From NCBI RefSeq assembly GCF_014202475.1, contig NZ_JACHGV010000013.1:124001-188000 (forward strand): 64,000 nucleotides of DNA, written 5' to 3'. A program made the position numbers and the translations under genes. The stretch is from Streptomyces paradoxus. GTDB lineage: Bacteria; Actinomycetota; Actinomycetes; Streptomycetales; Streptomycetaceae. The notes below the pieces were generated by a model. The model did no database searches, was not told the origin of the DNA, and saw nothing but the letters and a program-made list of their open reading frames with translations. Below, one piece after another: positions 1 through 8,188 of this stretch. Each line of letters opens with the position of its first letter. Position 1 is the stretch's first letter.

Positions 1-804
1 GACGACGGTCAGTTCGTAGCCGTTGCCGGTGCCGGAGTCGACGTTGCCGAACCGGGCGAGGTACATCGCGCCGGCGAGTCCGGCGAGGGCACCGCAGAAG
101 GTGTACGCGGCGAGGATCCGCTTGCGGACGGGGATGCCGGCGAGGCGGGCGGCCTCGGGGTTGGAGCCGAGCGCGTACAGCTCGCGGCCGCTGGCGAAGT
201 GCTTGAGGTAGTAGGCGGTGGCGACGAGCACCGCCAGCGCGATCAGCGCCAGGTACGGCACCGCCGAGATGCCGCCGGAGCCGAAGTCGACGAACCCGCC
301 GGGCAGGTCGGCCGCGGTGATCTGCCGGGAGCCGACCCAGATGGAGTCGATGCCGCGGATGATGTAGAGCGTGCCGAGGGTGACGACGAGCGCGGGCACC
401 TGGCCGAGGCTGACGAGCAGTCCGTTGAGCAGGCCGAAGCCGATGCCGAGCAACACGGCCAGCGCGATCGCCACGACCGGGTTGCCGCCGCCCTGGAGGT
501 GGACGCCGGCGGCGAAGGCGCTGATGCCGAGCGTGGATCCGACGGACAGGTCGACGTTGCGGGTGATGACGACGAGGGACTGGCCGGTGGCGACCAGGAC
601 GAGGATCGTCGCGTTCAGCAGCAGGTCCTTGATGCCCTGCTCGGACAGGAACTCGCTGTTGCCGGCCTGGGTGATGGCGATCATCACCAGGAAGACGACC
701 AGGATGGCGAGTTCGCGCATCTTGAAGACGCGGTCGACCAGCCGGGTGCCGCTCGACCTGGGGACGTCGGCCACGGGGGCTTCTTGCGGGGTGACGACCG
801 TCAT
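1..804 (-). CDS. Rhamnose-type sugar ABC transporter permease (3' end beyond window)
   Basis: Integral membrane permease of the ribose/autoinducer-2/rhamnose ABC family; it would form the channel with the ATPase encoded just upstream. The ATG at 804 overlaps the ATPase stop by 4 bases (ATGA), so the two are translationally coupled. The visible 268 residues hold a short cytoplasmic N-terminus, then hydrophobic segments beginning MRELAILVVFLVMIAI. They also show the family signatures RNVDLSVGS and LGTLYIIRGI, and near the window edge NPEAARLAGI, which contacts the ATPase. The C-terminus lies off the left edge. Rhamnose as substrate is inferred from the divergent rha catabolic genes; ribose or another pentose cannot be excluded from this protein alone. 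Confidence 0.85.
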   Translation of the reverse strand, partial: MTVVTPQEAPVADVPRSSGTRLVDRVFKMRELAILVVFLVMIAITQAGNSEFLSEQGIKDLLLNATILVLVATGQSLVVITRNVDLSVGSTLGISAFAAGVHLQGGGNPVVAIALAVLLGIGFGLLNGLLVSLGQVPALVVTLGTLYIIRGIDSIWVGSRQITAADLPGGFVDFGSGGISAVPYLALIALAVLVATAYYLKHFASGRELYALGSNPEAARLAGIPVRKRILAAYTFCGALAGLAGAMYLARFGNVDSGTGNGYELTVV

Positions 805-2318
805 GCGGCGGCCCTCCCGGTGGCTGCGGCCATCACGGTTTCCTCGGTGGCGTCGGTGCGGGGGATCTCGGCGGTGAGGCGGCCCTCGTGCATCACCAGC
901 ACGCGGTCGGCCATGCCGAGGATCTCGGGCAGGTCGGAGGAGATCATCAGGACGGCCACGCCGTCGGCGGCCAGCTGGGACAGCAGCCGGTGCACCTCGG
1001 CCTTGGTGCCGACGTCGATGCCGCGGGTGGGCTCGTCGACGATCAGTACCTTCGGGCCGGTGGCCAGCCACTTGGCGAGCACGACCTTCTGCTGGTTGCC
1101 GCCGGAGAGCGTGTTGACGGTGTCGGCGATCCGGGCGTACTTCACCTGGAGCTTGACGGCCCAGTCGAGGGAGCGGCTGCGCTCGGCGCCGCGGTCCATG
1201 AGCCCGGCCTTCACGGTCGTGCGCAGCCCGGTCAGCCCGATGTTGCGCTCGATGGACATGTCCATCACCAGGCCCTGGGCGCGCCGGTCCTCGGGGACCA
1301 GGGCGAGTCCGGCGGCCATGGCGGTAGAGGGCGCTCCGTTGACCAGGGCCTTGCCGCGGACGGTGACGTCGCCGGCGTCCCAGCGGTCGATGCCGAAGAC
1401 GGCCCGGGCGACCTCCGTGCGCCCGGCGCCGACGAGTCCGGCCAGGCCGACGATCTCGCCGTGCCGGACATCGAAGGAGACGTCGGTGAACACGCCCTCG
1501 CGGGTCAGCCGGCGCACGCTCAGGGCGACCTCGCCCGGCTCGACCTCCTGCTTGGGGTACAGCTCGTCGAGGTCACGCCCGACCATGCGGCGCACGAGGT
1601 CGTCCTCGGTCATGCCCTCCAGGGGCTCGCTGGCGATCCAGGCGCCGTCGCGCAGGGTGGTGACCCGCCGGCAGATCTCGAAGATCTCCTCCAGCCGGTG
1701 GGAGATGAACAGCACGGCGGCGCCCTGGTCGCGCAGGGTGCGCACGACACCGAAGAGGCGGGCGACCTCGCTGCCGGTGAGGGCGGCCGTCGGCTCGTCC
1801 ATGATCAGGACGCGGGCGTCGAAGGAGAGCGCCTTGGCGATCTCGACGATCTGCTGGTCGGCGATGGACAGACCGCGGGCGGGCCGGTCGGGGTCGAGTT
1901 CGACGCCGAGGCGCTCCATCAGGGCGGCCGTCGCGTTGTGGGTGGCCTTGTGGTCGATCCGGCCGAGGGCGCGGCGCGGCTGGCGGCCCATGTAGATGTT
2001 CTCGGCGATCGACAGGTCGGGGAAGAGCGTGGGCTCCTGGTAGATCACGGCGATGCCGGCGTCTCGGGCGTCGCCGGGGCCGTGGAAGGCGACGGGCGCA
2101 CCGTCGAGCAGCACCTGGCCGGCGTCCGGGCGGTGCACCCCGGCGAGAGTCTTGATGAGGGTGGACTTGCCGGCACCGTTCTCACCGGCGAGTGCGTGCA
2201 CCTCCCCGGGGAACAGCTCCAGGGAGACGTCCCGCAGTGCGCGGACCGCGCCGAAGGACTTGGAGACGTCCTTCAGTGCGAGAACCGGGGCCGGACCCGT
2301 GGTGGACGGGTTGGTCAT
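801..2318 (-). CDS. Rhamnose ABC importer ATPase (duplicated domains)
   Basis: Sugar ABC transporter ATPase of the RbsA/MglA/RhaT type, 505 residues with two ABC domains. Domain 1 has Walker A GENGAGKST near residue 40 and Walker B VLIMDEP. Domain 2 has a degenerate P-loop (GLVGAGRTE), a canonical signature LSGGNQQK and VLIVDEPTRGID, the usual asymmetry of this class. I chose the ATG at 2318 because GAGGAG sits 5 bases upstream on the minus strand. An ATG 30 codons further out has no ribosome site and would put the LacI-type operator inside the coding region. First gene of a leftward operon; the substrate-binding protein and any second permease must lie beyond the left edge. Confidence 0.9.
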   Translation of the reverse strand: MTNPSTTGPAPVLALKDVSKSFGAVRALRDVSLELFPGEVHALAGENGAGKSTLIKTLAGVHRPDAGQVLLDGAPVAFHGPGDARDAGIAVIYQEPTLFPDLSIAENIYMGRQPRRALGRIDHKATHNATAALMERLGVELDPDRPARGLSIADQQIVEIAKALSFDARVLIMDEPTAALTGSEVARLFGVVRTLRDQGAAVLFISHRLEEIFEICRRVTTLRDGAWIASEPLEGMTEDDLVRRMVGRDLDELYPKQEVEPGEVALSVRRLTREGVFTDVSFDVRHGEIVGLAGLVGAGRTEVARAVFGIDRWDAGDVTVRGKALVNGAPSTAMAAGLALVPEDRRAQGLVMDMSIERNIGLTGLRTTVKAGLMDRGAERSRSLDWAVKLQVKYARIADTVNTLSGGNQQKVVLAKWLATGPKVLIVDEPTRGIDVGTKAEVHRLLSQLAADGVAVLMISSDLPEILGMADRVLVMHEGRLTAEIPRTDATEETVMAAATGRAAA

Positions 2319-2362
2319 GAGGGCTCCTCGACGACGCCGGCGGGTCGGCCCTCTCGGCGTCG

Positions 2363-2374
2363 TGAAAGGTTTCA
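2363..2374. promoter_or_regulatory. LacI-type operator, left copy
   Basis: TGAAAGGTTTCA, a perfect 5+2+5 inverted repeat, lies just downstream of the predicted leftward start point of the sugar ATPase gene. It is near-identical to the copy at 2529-2540. LacI-family repressors of sugar operons use exactly this shape with a central CG or similar. No LacI gene is visible in the window. Confidence 0.6.
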
Positions 2375-2388
2375 ACTGGGTTGCCGGG

Positions 2389-2418
2389 ACGTTAGGCGGG
2401 CCGCGCATGTCACGTCAA
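2389..2418 (-). promoter_or_regulatory. Promoter for the sugar ABC operon
   Basis: Read on the minus strand: TTGACG (2418-2413), an 18-base spacer, then TAACGT (2394-2389), a good match to the vegetative HrdB type. The start point would fall near 2382, placing the operator 2363-2374 at about +8 to +19. Confidence 0.5.
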
Positions 2419-2428
2419 TGGGTTCCGG

Positions 2429-2443
2429 TCGAAAAAGTTTCGA
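2429..2443. promoter_or_regulatory. Central palindrome in the rha divergent region
   Basis: TCGAAA-AAG-TTTCGA, a perfect 6-base inverted repeat with a 3-base spacer, lies between the two divergent promoters and about 10 bases upstream of the leftward -35. It shares the GAAA..TTTC core with the flanking operators but has odd spacing. It could be a third, different regulator site or a catabolite-control site. Confidence 0.35.
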
Positions 2444-2492
2444 GGACCGAAGGGCACGCATGGATCACGGGAAACCGCCTTGGCCCGAGGGG

Positions 2493-2521
2493 TTGACACC
2501 CCTTCGGGGGACCCATAGCTT
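2493..2521 (+). promoter_or_regulatory. Promoter for the rha catabolic operon
   Basis: TTGACA (2493-2498), a 17-base spacer, and TAGCTT (2516-2521) form a clear HrdB-type promoter with a start near 2528. The spacer itself holds a short CCCC-TTCG-GGGG hairpin sequence. The start point abuts the right-hand operator. Confidence 0.6.
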
Positions 2522-2528
2522 CGCGTCC

Positions 2529-2540
2529 TGAATCGTTTCA
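2529..2540. promoter_or_regulatory. LacI-type operator, right copy
   Basis: TGAATCGTTTCA, within a slightly larger inverted repeat CTGAAT-N6-ATTCAG at 2528-2545, begins at the predicted transcription start of the rhamnose isomerase gene. It matches the left copy at 10 of 12 positions. A repressor bound here would block the promoter at 2493-2521. Confidence 0.6.
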
Positions 2541-2579
2541 TTCAGTGGTCGTCACGACCCGATGTCACAGGAGCCTGAC

Positions 2580-3740
2580 GTGACCGAGCTCGCCGCGGCG
2601 AAGGCCGCTCTCAAGACACAGGCCGTCGAGACGCCGTCGTGGGCGTACGGCAACTCGGGCACGCGGTTCAAGGTGTTCGCGCAGCAGGGTGTACCGCGCA
2701 CTCCTTTCGAGAAATTGGACGACGCGGCGAAGGTGCACGAGTTCACCGGCGTCGCCCCGACGGTGGCCCTGCACATCCCGTGGGACGAGGTCGACGACTA
2801 CGCGGCGCTGGCCAAGCATGCCGAGCAGCGCGGGGTGAAGCTCGGGGCGATCAACTCCAACACGTTCCAGGACGACGACTACAAGCTCGGGAGCATCTGC
2901 CATCCGGAGGCCTCGGTGCGCCGGAAGGCCGTGGATCATCTGCTGGAGTGCGTCGACATCATGGATGCGACGGGTTCGGCGGATCTGAAGCTGTGGTTCG
3001 CCGACGGGACGAACTATCCCGGCCAGGACGACATCCGGGGGCGCCAGGACCGTCTGGCCGAGGGGCTGGCCGAGGTCTACGAGCGGCTCGGGGACGGGCA
3101 GCGGATGCTGCTGGAGTACAAGTTCTTCGAGCCGGCGTTCTACACGACGGACGTGCCCGACTGGGGCACCGCCTACGCCCACTGTCTGAAGCTCGGGCCG
3201 AAGGCGCAGGTCGTCGTCGACACGGGGCATCACGCGCCGGGGACCAACATCGAGTTCATCGTGGCGACCCTGCTGCGTGAGGGGAAGCTCGGGGGGTTCG
3301 ACTTCAACTCCCGGTTCTACGCGGACGACGACCTCATGGTCGGGGCCGCGGATCCGTTCCAGCTGTTCCGGATCATGTACGAGGTCGTGCGGGGCGGTGG
3401 GTTCTCACCCGAGGTCGCGTTCATGCTCGACCAGTGCCACAACATCGAGGCGAAGATCCCGGCGATCATCCGGTCGGTGATGAACGTGCAGGAGGCCACG
3501 GCGAAGGCGCTGCTGGTCGACGGGGACGCCCTGGGGGCGGCGCAGCGCGGTGGTGACGTGCTGGAGGCGAATGCCGTGGTGATGGACGCGTACAACACGG
3601 ATGTGCGGCCGTTGCTGCGGGAGGTGCGGGAGGAGATGGGGCTGGACCCCGAGCCTCTTGCCGCGTATCGGCGGTCCGGGTGGGGTGAGCGGATCGTGGC
3701 CGAGCGGGTTGGTGGGCAGCAGGCGGGGTGGGGGGCGTAA
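2580..3740 (+). CDS. rhaI: L-rhamnose isomerase
   Basis: Converts L-rhamnose to L-rhamnulose, the first step of catabolism, in the cytoplasm. The protein (386 residues) belongs to the Pseudomonas-type RhaI family of TIM-barrel xylose-isomerase-like enzymes, not E. coli RhaA. Metal-binding acidic and His residues are visible in LLEYKFFEPAF, VVDTGHHAPG and GGFDFNSRFYADDD. I chose the GTG at 2580 because AGGAG ends 6 bases upstream; the ATG at 2562 precedes that site and lies only about 35 bases from the predicted transcript start. First gene of the rhaI-rhaEW-rhaB operon, which probably continues into lutABC. Confidence 0.9.
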   Translation: MTELAAAKAALKTQAVETPSWAYGNSGTRFKVFAQQGVPRTPFEKLDDAAKVHEFTGVAPTVALHIPWDEVDDYAALAKHAEQRGVKLGAINSNTFQDDDYKLGSICHPEASVRRKAVDHLLECVDIMDATGSADLKLWFADGTNYPGQDDIRGRQDRLAEGLAEVYERLGDGQRMLLEYKFFEPAFYTTDVPDWGTAYAHCLKLGPKAQVVVDTGHHAPGTNIEFIVATLLREGKLGGFDFNSRFYADDDLMVGAADPFQLFRIMYEVVRGGGFSPEVAFMLDQCHNIEAKIPAIIRSVMNVQEATAKALLVDGDALGAAQRGGDVLEANAVVMDAYNTDVRPLLREVREEMGLDPEPLAAYRRSGWGERIVAERVGGQQAGWGA

Positions 3741-3784
3741 GCGTCTGCCGAGATCTGTTGATCGCGGAGCGCGGGTTGTCTGTC

Positions 3785-3840
3785 GTTGATCGCGCCCCGC
3801 GGCGGAGCCGCAGATCAAACGCAGCCCCGCGCCCCTGGAA
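3785..3840 (+). repeat. Streptomyces-type intergenic palindromic repeat
   Basis: TTGATC (3786-3791) pairs with GATCAA (3813-3818) around an inner hairpin GCGGC-GGA-GCCGC, followed by a CAGCCCCGCGCCCCT tail. From memory this is a very common intergenic element in Streptomyces genomes. It sits in the 139-base gap between rhaI and the aldolase gene and could attenuate or process the transcript. Confidence 0.5.
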
Positions 3841-3879
3841 GCAAGAACCCCACCGCCTCTCTCTTGAAAAGGAACTGGC

Positions 3880-5919
3880 ATGGCTGTTCATCCCGAAGCC
3901 GACGCTCTGCTCGCCCGGTCGCACCGGCTGGGGGCCGATCCCCGGAACACGAACTACGCCGGGGGCAACGCCTCCGCCAAGGGCACCGAGACCGACCCCG
4001 TCACCGGTGGGGACGTCGAGTTGATGTGGGTCAAGGGGTCCGGGGGCGACCTCGGGACGCTGACCGAGGCCGGGCTCGCCGTACTGCGGCTCGACCGGAT
4101 GCGGGCGCTCGTCGATGTCTATCCGGGCGTGGAGCACGAGGACGAGATGGTCGCCGCGTTCGACTACTGCCTGCACGGGAAGGGCGGGGCCGCTCCGTCC
4201 ATCGACACCGCGATGCACGGGCTGGTCGAGGCCGCGCACGTCGATCATCTGCACCCCGACTCGGGGATCGCGCTCGCCTGTGCCGCCGACGGGGAGAAGC
4301 TGACCGCCGAGTGCTTCGGGGACAGTGTGGTCTGGGTGCCGTGGCGGCGGCCGGGATTCCAGCTCGGGCTGGACATCGCCGCGGTGAAGAAGGCCAATCC
4401 GCAGGCCATCGGGTGCGTTCTCGGCGGCCACGGGATCACCGCCTGGGGTGACACCTCCGAGGAGTGCGAGCGGAACTCGCTGCACCTCATCCGGACCGCC
4501 GAGACGTTCCTCGCCGAGCGGGGCAGGCCCGAGCCCTTCGGTCCGGTGATCGAGGGGTACGCGGCGCTGGGTGCCGACGAGCGGCGGGAGCGGGCCGCCG
4601 CCCTCGCGCCGTACGTGCGCGCCCTCGCCTCACAGGACCGGCCCCAGGTCGGGCACTTCACCGACTCCGAGGTCGTCCTCGACTTCCTCGCGAGCGCCGA
4701 GCACCCGCGGCTGGCCGCGCTGGGGACGTCCTGCCCGGACCACTTCCTGCGCACCAAGGTGCGGCCGCTGGTGCTGGACCTGCCGCCGGGCGCGCCGCTC
4801 GACGAGGCGATCGCCCGGCTGAAGGAGCTGCACACCGAGTACCGCGAGGAGTACGCCGCCTACTACGAGCGGCACGCCGAGCCCGGCTCCCCCGCCATGC
4901 GCGGCGCCGACCCGGCGATCGTGCTGGTGCCGGGCGTGGGCATGTTCTCCTTCGGCAAGGACAAGCAGACCGCCCGGGTCGCGGGCGAGTTCTACGTCAA
5001 CGCCATCAACGTGATGCGCGGATCCGAGGCCGTCTCCACCTATGCGCCGATCGAGGAGTCCGAGAAGTTCCGCATCGAGTACTGGGCGCTGGAGGAGGCC
5101 AAGCTCCAGCGGATGCCGAAGCCCAAGGCGCTGGCGACCCGGGTGGCGCTGGTGACGGGTGCCGGGAGCGGGATCGGGAAGGCCATCGCGCACCGGCTCG
5201 TGGCCGAGGGCGCGTGTGTGGTCGTCGCCGATCTCAACACGGAGAACGCCGAGGCCGTCGCCGAGGAGCTGGGCGGACCCGACAAGGCCGTCGCGGTGAC
5301 GGTGGACGTCACGTCCGAGGAGCAGATCGCCGAGGCGTTCCGCGCGGCCGTGCTGGCCTTCGGCGGGGTGGACCTCGTCGTCAACAACGCGGGCATCTCG
5401 ATCTCCAAGCCGCTGCTGGAGACCTCCGCCAAGGACTGGGACCTCCAGCACGACATCATGGCGCGCGGGTCCTTCCTCGTGTCGCGGGAGGCCGCCCGGG
5501 TGATGATCGCCCAGGAGCTGGGCGGTGACATCGTCTACATCGCGTCCAAGAACGCCGTGTTCGCCGGTCCCAACAACATCGCCTACTCCGCCACCAAGGC
5601 CGACCAGGCCCACCAGGTGCGGCTGCTCGCCGCCGAGCTGGGCGAGCACGGCATCCGCGTGAACGGGGTCAACCCGGACGGTGTCGTGCGCGGGTCGGGG
5701 ATCTTCGCCGGCGGGTGGGGAGCCAAGCGGGCCGCCGTGTACGGGGTGGAGGAGGAGAAGCTGGGCGAGTTCTACGCCCAGCGCACCATCCTCAAGCGCG
5801 AGGTGCTCCCCGAGCACGTGGCCAACGCCGTGTTCGCGCTGACCGGCGGGGACCTCACGCACACCACCGGCCTGCACGTCCCCGTCGACGCCGGCGTAGC
5901 GGCCGCCTTCCTGCGATGA
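3880..5919 (+). CDS. rhaEW: Bifunctional rhamnulose-1-phosphate aldolase / lactaldehyde dehydrogenase
   Basis: Fusion of a class II aldolase (about residues 1-410) and a short-chain dehydrogenase (about 420-679). The aldolase domain, with metal-site motif HVDHLHPDSG and GGHGITAWG, would split rhamnulose-1-phosphate into DHAP and L-lactaldehyde. The SDR domain has the NAD-binding GAGSGIG near residue 430, NNAG, and the catalytic Y-x3-K near residue 568 (IAYSATK). It would oxidise lactaldehyde to L-lactate. The fusion architecture is the one described as RhaEW in rhamnose regulon studies. AAGGAA lies 5 bases before the ATG. It overlaps rhaB by ATGA. Confidence 0.88.
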   Translation: MAVHPEADALLARSHRLGADPRNTNYAGGNASAKGTETDPVTGGDVELMWVKGSGGDLGTLTEAGLAVLRLDRMRALVDVYPGVEHEDEMVAAFDYCLHGKGGAAPSIDTAMHGLVEAAHVDHLHPDSGIALACAADGEKLTAECFGDSVVWVPWRRPGFQLGLDIAAVKKANPQAIGCVLGGHGITAWGDTSEECERNSLHLIRTAETFLAERGRPEPFGPVIEGYAALGADERRERAAALAPYVRALASQDRPQVGHFTDSEVVLDFLASAEHPRLAALGTSCPDHFLRTKVRPLVLDLPPGAPLDEAIARLKELHTEYREEYAAYYERHAEPGSPAMRGADPAIVLVPGVGMFSFGKDKQTARVAGEFYVNAINVMRGSEAVSTYAPIEESEKFRIEYWALEEAKLQRMPKPKALATRVALVTGAGSGIGKAIAHRLVAEGACVVVADLNTENAEAVAEELGGPDKAVAVTVDVTSEEQIAEAFRAAVLAFGGVDLVVNNAGISISKPLLETSAKDWDLQHDIMARGSFLVSREAARVMIAQELGGDIVYIASKNAVFAGPNNIAYSATKADQAHQVRLLAAELGEHGIRVNGVNPDGVVRGSGIFAGGWGAKRAAVYGVEEEKLGEFYAQRTILKREVLPEHVANAVFALTGGDLTHTTGLHVPVDAGVAAAFLR

Positions 5920-7364
5920 GCGCCGCCGTGAAGTCGTACGCCGCGGTCGACCTCGGCGCGTCCAGCGGGCGCGTCATGGTCGGCCGCGTCGGCACGGACA
6001 GCCTGGAGCTCGCCGAGGCGCACCGCTTCCCCAACCGGCCCGTCCGGGTGCCCGAGGGGCTGCGCTGGGACGTGCTGGGGCTGTACGCCGGAGTGCTGGA
6101 CGGGCTGCGGGCCGCGGGGCAGGTCGACTCCGTCGGCATCGACAGCTGGGCCGTGGACTACGGGCTGCTGGACGCGGACGGGGCGCTGCTCGGCAATCCC
6201 GTGCACTACCGGGACCCCCGGACCGAGGGTGTCGCGGAGAAGGTGTGGGCGACCGTCCCCGCCGAGGAGCTGTACGCCGCGACCGGGTTGCAGTACGCGC
6301 CCTTCAACACCCTGTACCAGCTCACCGCCGCCCGCTCCACGGCTCAGTTTGCGCAGGCCCGGCGGCTGTTGCTGATGCCGGACCTGCTGACGTACTGGCT
6401 GACCGGCGAGCAGGGCACGGAGCTGACCAACGCGTCCACGACCCAGCTGATCGACCCCGGGACGCGCGGCTGGGCGTACGACGTCGCCTCCCGGCTCGGC
6501 ATCGACCTGGGGCTGTTCGCGCCCTTGCGGCACCCCGGCGATCCGGCGGGGCTGCTGCGCGACGCGGTGCTGGAGGAGACCGGGCTGAGCGGTCCCGTGC
6601 CGGTGACGGCCGTCGGGTCGCACGACACCGCCTCGGCGGTCGCCGCCGTACCCGCCTCGGGTGAGCGGTTCGCCTACATCTGCACAGGCACCTGGTCGCT
6701 GGCGGGTCTGGAGCTGGACGCGCCGGTGCTGACCGAGGAGAGCCGGGCGGCCAACTTCACCAACGAGCTGGGGCTGGACGGCACGGTCCGCTATCTGCGC
6801 AACATCATGGGGCTCTGGCTGCTCCAGGAGTGCGTACGGGCCTGGGGCGACCCGGATCTGGGCGCGCTGCTGCTGGAGGCGTCCAAGGCTCCGGCGCTGC
6901 GTTCGGTCGTGGACGCGGGGGACGCCGCGTTCCTCGCACCCGGGCGGATGCCGGAGCGGATCGCCGAGGCGTGCCGCGTCTCGGGACAGCCCGTGCCCGG
7001 GTCGCCGGCCGAGGTGACGCGCTGCATCCTCGACTCCCTCGCGCTCGCCCACCGCAAGGCCGTCCAGGACGCCCAGCGGCTCGCCGGACACGCGGTCGAC
7101 GTCGTGCACGTGGTCGGAGGCGGCACGCGCAACGCCCTGCTGTGCCAGCTGACCGCCGACGCGTGCGGGCTGCCGGTGGTGGCCGGGCCGACCGAGGCCG
7201 CCGCGCTCGGGAACGTCCTCGTGCAGGCGCGGGCGCACGGGCTGGTCGGTGACCTGCCCGGGATGCGGCGGCTGCTCGTGAACACCCAGCCGCTCACCCG
7301 GTACGAGCCGCGGGGCGGGACCGAGCGGTGGCAGGCCGCGCAGGCCCGGCTCGCCGGGGCCTGA
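5916..7364 (+). CDS. rhaB: L-rhamnulokinase
   Basis: FGGY-family sugar kinase of 482 residues that phosphorylates L-rhamnulose to rhamnulose-1-phosphate. The N-terminal phosphate-binding signature YAAVDLGASSGRV is typical of rhamnulokinases. VGSHDTASAVAAVP, CTGTWSL and HVVGGGTRNALLCQ are the remaining ATP/sugar-site motifs. The ATG at 5916 overlaps the aldolase stop, so expression is coupled. An alternative upstream start would lie far inside the aldolase gene and is rejected. Length matches the family. Confidence 0.93.
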   Translation: MSAAVKSYAAVDLGASSGRVMVGRVGTDSLELAEAHRFPNRPVRVPEGLRWDVLGLYAGVLDGLRAAGQVDSVGIDSWAVDYGLLDADGALLGNPVHYRDPRTEGVAEKVWATVPAEELYAATGLQYAPFNTLYQLTAARSTAQFAQARRLLLMPDLLTYWLTGEQGTELTNASTTQLIDPGTRGWAYDVASRLGIDLGLFAPLRHPGDPAGLLRDAVLEETGLSGPVPVTAVGSHDTASAVAAVPASGERFAYICTGTWSLAGLELDAPVLTEESRAANFTNELGLDGTVRYLRNIMGLWLLQECVRAWGDPDLGALLLEASKAPALRSVVDAGDAAFLAPGRMPERIAEACRVSGQPVPGSPAEVTRCILDSLALAHRKAVQDAQRLAGHAVDVVHVVGGGTRNALLCQLTADACGLPVVAGPTEAAALGNVLVQARAHGLVGDLPGMRRLLVNTQPLTRYEPRGGTERWQAAQARLAGA

Positions 7365-7432
7365 CGGGGTCTCCCCCACGACGTGTCCCCGGACTACGCT
7401 GCACATCCGATGATCAACCCCTAGGAGCCGCG

Positions 7433-8188
7433 ATGCGTGTCGCCCTGTTCCTGACCTGTGTCAACGACACGCTCTATCCGGACACCGGGCGCGCCGTGGT
7501 GAAACTGCTGACCAGGCTGGGTGTCGACGTCGACTTCCCGATGGCGCAGACCTGCTGCGGACAGGCGCACTACAACACCGGGTACCGTCACGAGGCCGAG
7601 CCGCTCGCCCGGCATTTCTCCGATGTCTTCGGCGAGTACGAGGCGATCGTGACACCGTCCGGGTCGTGCGGGGCGATGGTGCGCGAGCTGTATCCGCGGA
7701 TGGGCGAGCGGGCCCGGGCCGAAGGGCGTGGCGATGCCCTCGCGGCCACGCTGGCGCCGGTGGTGCCCAAGACGTACGAGCTCACGGAGTTCCTGGTCGA
7801 CGTGCTGGGCGTGACGGACGTCGGGGCGTACTACCCGCACACGGTGACCTACCACCCGACCTGCCACGGGCTGCGCGGACTCGGGCTCGGGGACCGGCCG
7901 CGGCGGCTGCTCCGGGCGGTGAAGGGCCTGGAACTCGTCGAGCTGCCGGGGGCCGACGAGTGCTGCGGGTTCGGCGGCACCTTCGCGCTGAAGAATCCCG
8001 ACGTCTCGGCGGCGATGGGCGCCGACAAGGTGCGCAACGCCGAGTCGACGGGCGCCGAGGTGCTGTGCGCGGCCGACAACTCCTGCCTGATGCACATCGG
8101 CGGGACGATGGCCCGGCTGCGGACCGGCATGCGGCCGGTGCACATCGCGGAGATCCTGGCGAGCACGGAGGAGGAACCGGCCGTATGA
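7433..8188 (+). CDS. lutA: L-lactate oxidation Fe-S protein LutA
   Basis: Small (251-residue) cysteine-rich CCG-domain protein, the LutA/YkgE component of the three-subunit, flavin-independent L-lactate dehydrogenase complex. Two CCG motifs are visible: QTCCGQAHYNTG near residue 40 and DECCGFGGTF near residue 180, each bringing cysteines for a noncubane Fe-S cofactor. AGGAG lies 5 bases before the ATG. It follows rhaB by 68 bases and overlaps lutB by ATGA. The L-lactate made by the RhaEW dehydrogenase domain is the obvious substrate. Confidence 0.9.
   Translation: MRVALFLTCVNDTLYPDTGRAVVKLLTRLGVDVDFPMAQTCCGQAHYNTGYRHEAEPLARHFSDVFGEYEAIVTPSGSCGAMVRELYPRMGERARAEGRGDALAATLAPVVPKTYELTEFLVDVLGVTDVGAYYPHTVTYHPTCHGLRGLGLGDRPRRLLRAVKGLELVELPGADECCGFGGTFALKNPDVSAAMGADKVRNAESTGAEVLCAADNSCLMHIGGTMARLRTGMRPVHIAEILASTEEEPAV

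Noticed and set aside
199..1995. 598-residue plus-strand frame at the left edge
   Set aside because: Antisense to the sugar ABC genes. The minus-strand proteins have full family motifs, while this frame is low-complexity Arg/Ser/Asp sequence.
2562..2579. ATG 2562 as the start of rhamnose isomerase
   Set aside because: AGGAG lies inside the proposed extension and is ideally spaced for GTG 2580.
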